Below are positions 61,197-64,000 of a stretch of 64,000 nucleotides of DNA, piece by piece. Under the pieces are notes generated by a model, which had not been told where the DNA came from, ran no database searches, and worked only from the letters and a program-made list of their open reading frames with translations. Made by a program: the position numbers and the translations under genes. The DNA comes from Microbacterium sp. LWO12-1.2 (lineage in GTDB: Bacteria; Actinomycetota; Actinomycetes; Actinomycetales; Microbacteriaceae), in the NCBI RefSeq assembly GCF_040675875.1, contig NZ_JBEGII010000001.1:2480001-2544000 (forward strand). Direction: 5' to 3'. Numbering within the stretch: the first letter of the stretch is position 1; each line of letters begins with the position of its first letter.

Positions 61197-63374
61197 ATGC
61201 CGAAGATGAAGCGACTCCAGACCGGCGTCGACTGGTTCCAGCTGACCACCACCGACGCGGATTGGAATGCAGCCGATCCCGCACTTCTGGGGACCATGCT
61301 GAGTGAGCTGCATCTGATCCGCGCCTTCGAGGAGACCGTCCTCGAGATCGCCGGCGAGGGTCTCGTCCATGGCCCCGCGCACTCGAGCATCGGACAGGAA
61401 GGCGGCGCCGTCGGCTCGATCGTCGGGCTGCGCTCGACGGACGGCGTCAACGGCTCTCACCGCGGGCACCATCAGTTCCTCGCCAAGGCCCTCACTCACG
61501 TCAGTGCCGGCACGATCGATCCCGCCGAGCCGGTGAACGATGCCATCCAGACCGTCCTCCAGCGCACACTCGCCGAGATCCTCGGCCTCGCACAGGGGTA
61601 CTGCCGCGGCCGCGGCGGGTCGATGCACCTGCAGTGGTTCGAAGCCGGCGCACTCGGCACCAACGCGATCGTCGGCGGTGGCGCACCGATGGCCACCGGC
61701 AATGCCTGGGCGCAGAAGCACTCGGGCACGACGGATCTCTCCATCAACTACTTCGGTGACGGAGCGGCACAGATCGGTTCCGTCCTGGAGTCGATGAACC
61801 TCGCTGCCGCATGGAAGCTGCCCGTCTGTTTCTTCGTCGAGAACAACCTGTATGCCGTGTCGACCCGCGCGGACGAGATCACCGCGGACCCCCGGTTCTC
61901 TGTCCGCGGCCAGGGCTTCGGCATTCCCTCGTGGCGCGTCGACGGCATGGACCCGCTCGCGGTGCACCTGGCAACTCTTGAGGCATCCGAGCGGATGCGC
62001 TCGGGCGAAGGTCCGACCGTCATCGAGGCCGAGGTCTACCGGTTCTTCCACCAGAACGGCGCGTACCCCGGCAGTGCTTTCGGGTATCGCACAAAGGAAG
62101 AGGAGGCGCACTGGCTTGCCCGTGACCCTCTGGACCTCGTTGCCCGGCACATGATCCGCCGTGGACTCATCGACGATGCCGGTGTCACAGCCCTTCGCGA
62201 GCGTGTTCAGGCCGCGATGACCGAGGCCACCGCTCAGCTTCTCGAGCCGGACCCGGACCGTCCCGGAAAGCGCCGCATCCGACCGGAGCTGTGGCCGGAG
62301 ACGAGCTTCGTCAACGTGGGCGTCCGCGGCGACGGCACCGAGTTGCAGGGTCTCCCCGCGCTCGACGAGTCCACTCCCCTACGCCCGGTGAAGTTCATCG
62401 ACGCCGTCTCCCAGGTGATGGACCGCCGCATGGAGACGGACCCGCGCATCGTCGTGATGGGCGAGGACGTGCACCGCCTCAACGGAGGCACCAACGGCGC
62501 CACCAAGGGGCTGCCGAAGAAGTACGGCGAGGAGCGCATCCTGGGCACCCCGATCAGCGAGAACGCGTTCGTCGGCCTCGCCGGTGGCCTCGCCCTGGAC
62601 GGTCGCTTCCGCCCGGTCGTCGAGTTCATGTACCCCGACTTCATGTGGGTGGCCGCCGACCAGGTCTTCAACCAGATCGGTAAGGCGCGTCACATGTTCG
62701 GCGGGGACAATGATGTACCCCTGGTGCTGCGCACCAAGGTCGCGATGGGGTCCGGCTACGGGTCGCAGCACCTGATGGACCCCGCGGGCATCTTCGCGAC
62801 CAGCCCCGGCTGGCGCATCGTCGCCCCCTCGAACGCGAGGGACTACGTCGGTCTGATGAATGCGGCTCTCGCACTGCAGGACCCCGTGCTCGTGATCGAG
62901 CACGTCGACCTCTACGGCACCGCCGACGAGATCCCGGAGGGCGATCTCGACTACATCATCGAGCCAGGCTCGGCCGCGGTGCTTCGCGAAGGCTCCGACG
63001 TCACGGTCCTCACCTACCTGTCCATGGTCGCCCACTCCAAGGAGGCCATCGAGCAGACCGGGATCGATGCCGAACTCATCGACCTGCGTTGGCTCGACCG
63101 GGCATCCATCGACTGGGACACGATCGGTGAGAGCATCCGCAAGACGAATGCCGTGCTGATCGTCGAACAGGGTTCGCAGGGCACGTCCTACGGCGCATGG
63201 CTGTCCGACGAGATCCAGCGGCGGTTCTTCGACTGGCTCGATCAGCCGATCGCCCGCGTCACCGGCGAAGAGGCATCGCCCAGCATCTCTCGCGTGTTGG
63301 AGCGGGCAGCCATCGCCCGCACGGAAGAAGTGGTCGCGGGGCTCGAAGCCGTCCGCGCCGGATTCGGATCCTGA
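61197..63374 (+). CDS. 2-oxoacid dehydrogenase E1, alpha and beta subunits fused
   Basis: A 725-residue thiamine-diphosphate enzyme. Residues ~30-350 are an E1-alpha subunit (HSSIGQEGGAVG, TPP motif FGDGAAQIGSVLESMNL ... ENNLYAVST) and ~395-725 an E1-beta subunit (GEDVHRLNGGTNGATKGL, ISENAFVGLAGGLAL, GSGYGSQHLMDPAG). Two-gene E1 is the usual form, so the fusion is notable though known in actinobacteria. The start ATG is chosen with GAGAGGAA 10 bases upstream; a GTG 27 bases earlier is an alternative. It would oxidise a 2-oxo acid from the pathway or acetoin. The E2 gene follows after 2 bases. Confidence 0.9.
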   Translation: MPKMKRLQTGVDWFQLTTTDADWNAADPALLGTMLSELHLIRAFEETVLEIAGEGLVHGPAHSSIGQEGGAVGSIVGLRSTDGVNGSHRGHHQFLAKALTHVSAGTIDPAEPVNDAIQTVLQRTLAEILGLAQGYCRGRGGSMHLQWFEAGALGTNAIVGGGAPMATGNAWAQKHSGTTDLSINYFGDGAAQIGSVLESMNLAAAWKLPVCFFVENNLYAVSTRADEITADPRFSVRGQGFGIPSWRVDGMDPLAVHLATLEASERMRSGEGPTVIEAEVYRFFHQNGAYPGSAFGYRTKEEEAHWLARDPLDLVARHMIRRGLIDDAGVTALRERVQAAMTEATAQLLEPDPDRPGKRRIRPELWPETSFVNVGVRGDGTELQGLPALDESTPLRPVKFIDAVSQVMDRRMETDPRIVVMGEDVHRLNGGTNGATKGLPKKYGEERILGTPISENAFVGLAGGLALDGRFRPVVEFMYPDFMWVAADQVFNQIGKARHMFGGDNDVPLVLRTKVAMGSGYGSQHLMDPAGIFATSPGWRIVAPSNARDYVGLMNAALALQDPVLVIEHVDLYGTADEIPEGDLDYIIEPGSAAVLREGSDVTVLTYLSMVAHSKEAIEQTGIDAELIDLRWLDRASIDWDTIGESIRKTNAVLIVEQGSQGTSYGAWLSDEIQRRFFDWLDQPIARVTGEEASPSISRVLERAAIARTEEVVAGLEAVRAGFGS

Positions 63375-63376
63375 TC

Positions 63377-64000
63377 ATGGTGGAAATCATCCGTATGCCC
63401 GCGATCCTCGCCGGCGCCGAGGAAGCGGCCGTTCAGGCGTGGCTCGTCGCCGCGGGCGAGACCATCGCACAGAATCAGCCGATCGCCGAGATCGAGACCG
63501 ACAAGGCGAGCGTGGAGATGCTCTCGGAAGTCGCCGGAGTGGTCGGACGACTCCTCGTGCCCCAGGGCGACAGCGTCGCGGTGGGCGATCCGATCTTCGT
63601 GATGCTCGCCCCCGGCGACACCGAGAAGGACATCGACACCGCGCTCGCCGCGATCGGGCTGGGGGCGCCGGCATCGCCCCCGCCATCAGAGCCGGAACCG
63701 GCGAGCGCCGTCCCGACGGTTGCATCGACGGCATCGTCGGATAAGACGAGCGCGCTCGCCGAGGAGCGGAGCGACGAGCTCGAGACACGCCGGCTCTTCG
63801 CAACCCCCATCGTTCGCCGGCTCGCCGCTCAGCACGGCGTGGCGTTGAGCGATGTGCGGGGAACCGGCCCGCACGGCCGGATCGTGCGTCGCGACTTCGA
63901 GGCTCATCTTGCACAGCTGACGGCGGCTCCCTCCGCCGCTCCAGCACAGGAACTCTCCGACGCGAACCCCGCAGCGGCAGCGCCGAGCAGTGGAGCGGCT
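63377..64000 (+). CDS. Dihydrolipoamide acyltransferase E2 (5' part; continues beyond window)
   Basis: The visible 208 residues begin MVEIIRMPAILAGAEE. Residues 1-80 are a lipoyl domain with the lipoylated Lys in IETDKASVEM. A proline/alanine-rich linker follows (about 95-125), then the peripheral-subunit-binding domain (LFATPIVRRLAAQHGVALSDVRGTG). A second alanine-rich linker runs to the window edge; the catalytic domain lies outside. It is cotranscribed with the fused E1. Confidence 0.9.
   Translation, partial: MVEIIRMPAILAGAEEAAVQAWLVAAGETIAQNQPIAEIETDKASVEMLSEVAGVVGRLLVPQGDSVAVGDPIFVMLAPGDTEKDIDTALAAIGLGAPASPPPSEPEPASAVPTVASTASSDKTSALAEERSDELETRRLFATPIVRRLAAQHGVALSDVRGTGPHGRIVRRDFEAHLAQLTAAPSAAPAQELSDANPAAAAPSSGAA

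Noticed and set aside
1..64000. CRISPR arrays, tRNAs, rRNAs, IS elements or phage genes
   Set aside because: No repeat-spacer pattern, no RNA gene structure, no transposase or integrase reading frame was seen.

Overview
The window looks like chromosome from a high-GC actinobacterium, most likely Microbacterium or a close relative in the Microbacteriaceae. This is inferred from the GC-rich codon use, frequent 4-bp ATGA stop/start overlaps, GTG starts, a DUF6458 protein, an LAxTG-type sortase tail and many LacI/GntR sugar and catabolic regulators. I saw no rRNA, tRNA, CRISPR array, insertion sequence or prophage. About 56 protein genes fill the window and no gap exceeds about 300 bases.

Layout. 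(1) 1-5.9 kb: a polar-amino-acid-type ABC importer (left strand) is divergent from a sugar-acid pathway of dehydratase, KDPG-type aldolase and 2-keto-3-deoxy kinase. (2) 6-7.8 kb: housekeeping-type small genes (SnoaL/NTF2-like, GNAT, patatin). (3) 8-30 kb: the most unusual part. A pair consisting of an Ntn amide hydrolase and a large LuxR-type regulator occurs twice, at 8.0-11.3 kb and 26.0-28.6 kb. The two copies bracket a long left-strand gene train: amidohydrolase, degenerate ABC ATPase, YhgE/Pip membrane protein, glutamate decarboxylase, two membrane proteins, a GAP-family protein, two cation/proton antiporters, a DMT transporter and a FUSC exporter. Three intergenic regions in this block carry clustered GGGTGA/TCACCC repeats spaced about 11 bp apart, which suggests one regulon.

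(4) 30-34 kb: a two-component system divergent from a MacB-type ABC transporter, with a 20-bp near-palindrome between them. (5) 34-43.5 kb: an aminoglycoside-phosphotransferase-like kinase, an SDR, a 1689-residue fusion of a GH78 alpha-L-rhamnosidase and a GH3 beta-glycosidase, an MFS transporter and a LacI regulator. This looks like a rhamnoside-glycoside utilisation locus. (6) 43.5-50 kb: a HAD phosphatase, a GntR/UTRA regulator, a secreted endonuclease/exonuclease/phosphatase-fold protein with an LAQTG tail and a PHO-box-like promoter, a DUF1206 protein, a PAP2 phosphatase and DUF6458. (7) 49.4-53.8 kb: an ArsR-phosphatase fusion, a DHA2 MFS pump with TetR, and an F420-type reductase divergent from MarR, with a decayed FMN-reductase fragment beside it.

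(8) 53.8-64 kb: a catabolic island with a 3-hydroxyisobutyrate-dehydrogenase-like enzyme, LacI regulator, M24-fold hydrolase, RidA-like protein, flavin reductase with flavin-dependent monooxygenase, FCD GntR regulator, VOC dioxygenase, a fused alpha/beta 2-oxoacid dehydrogenase E1 and an E2 running off the right edge. Three promoters here share a TGCAAACGATTGCA-like operator, so the pieces probably form one pathway for an unidentified nitrogen-containing or aromatic substrate.
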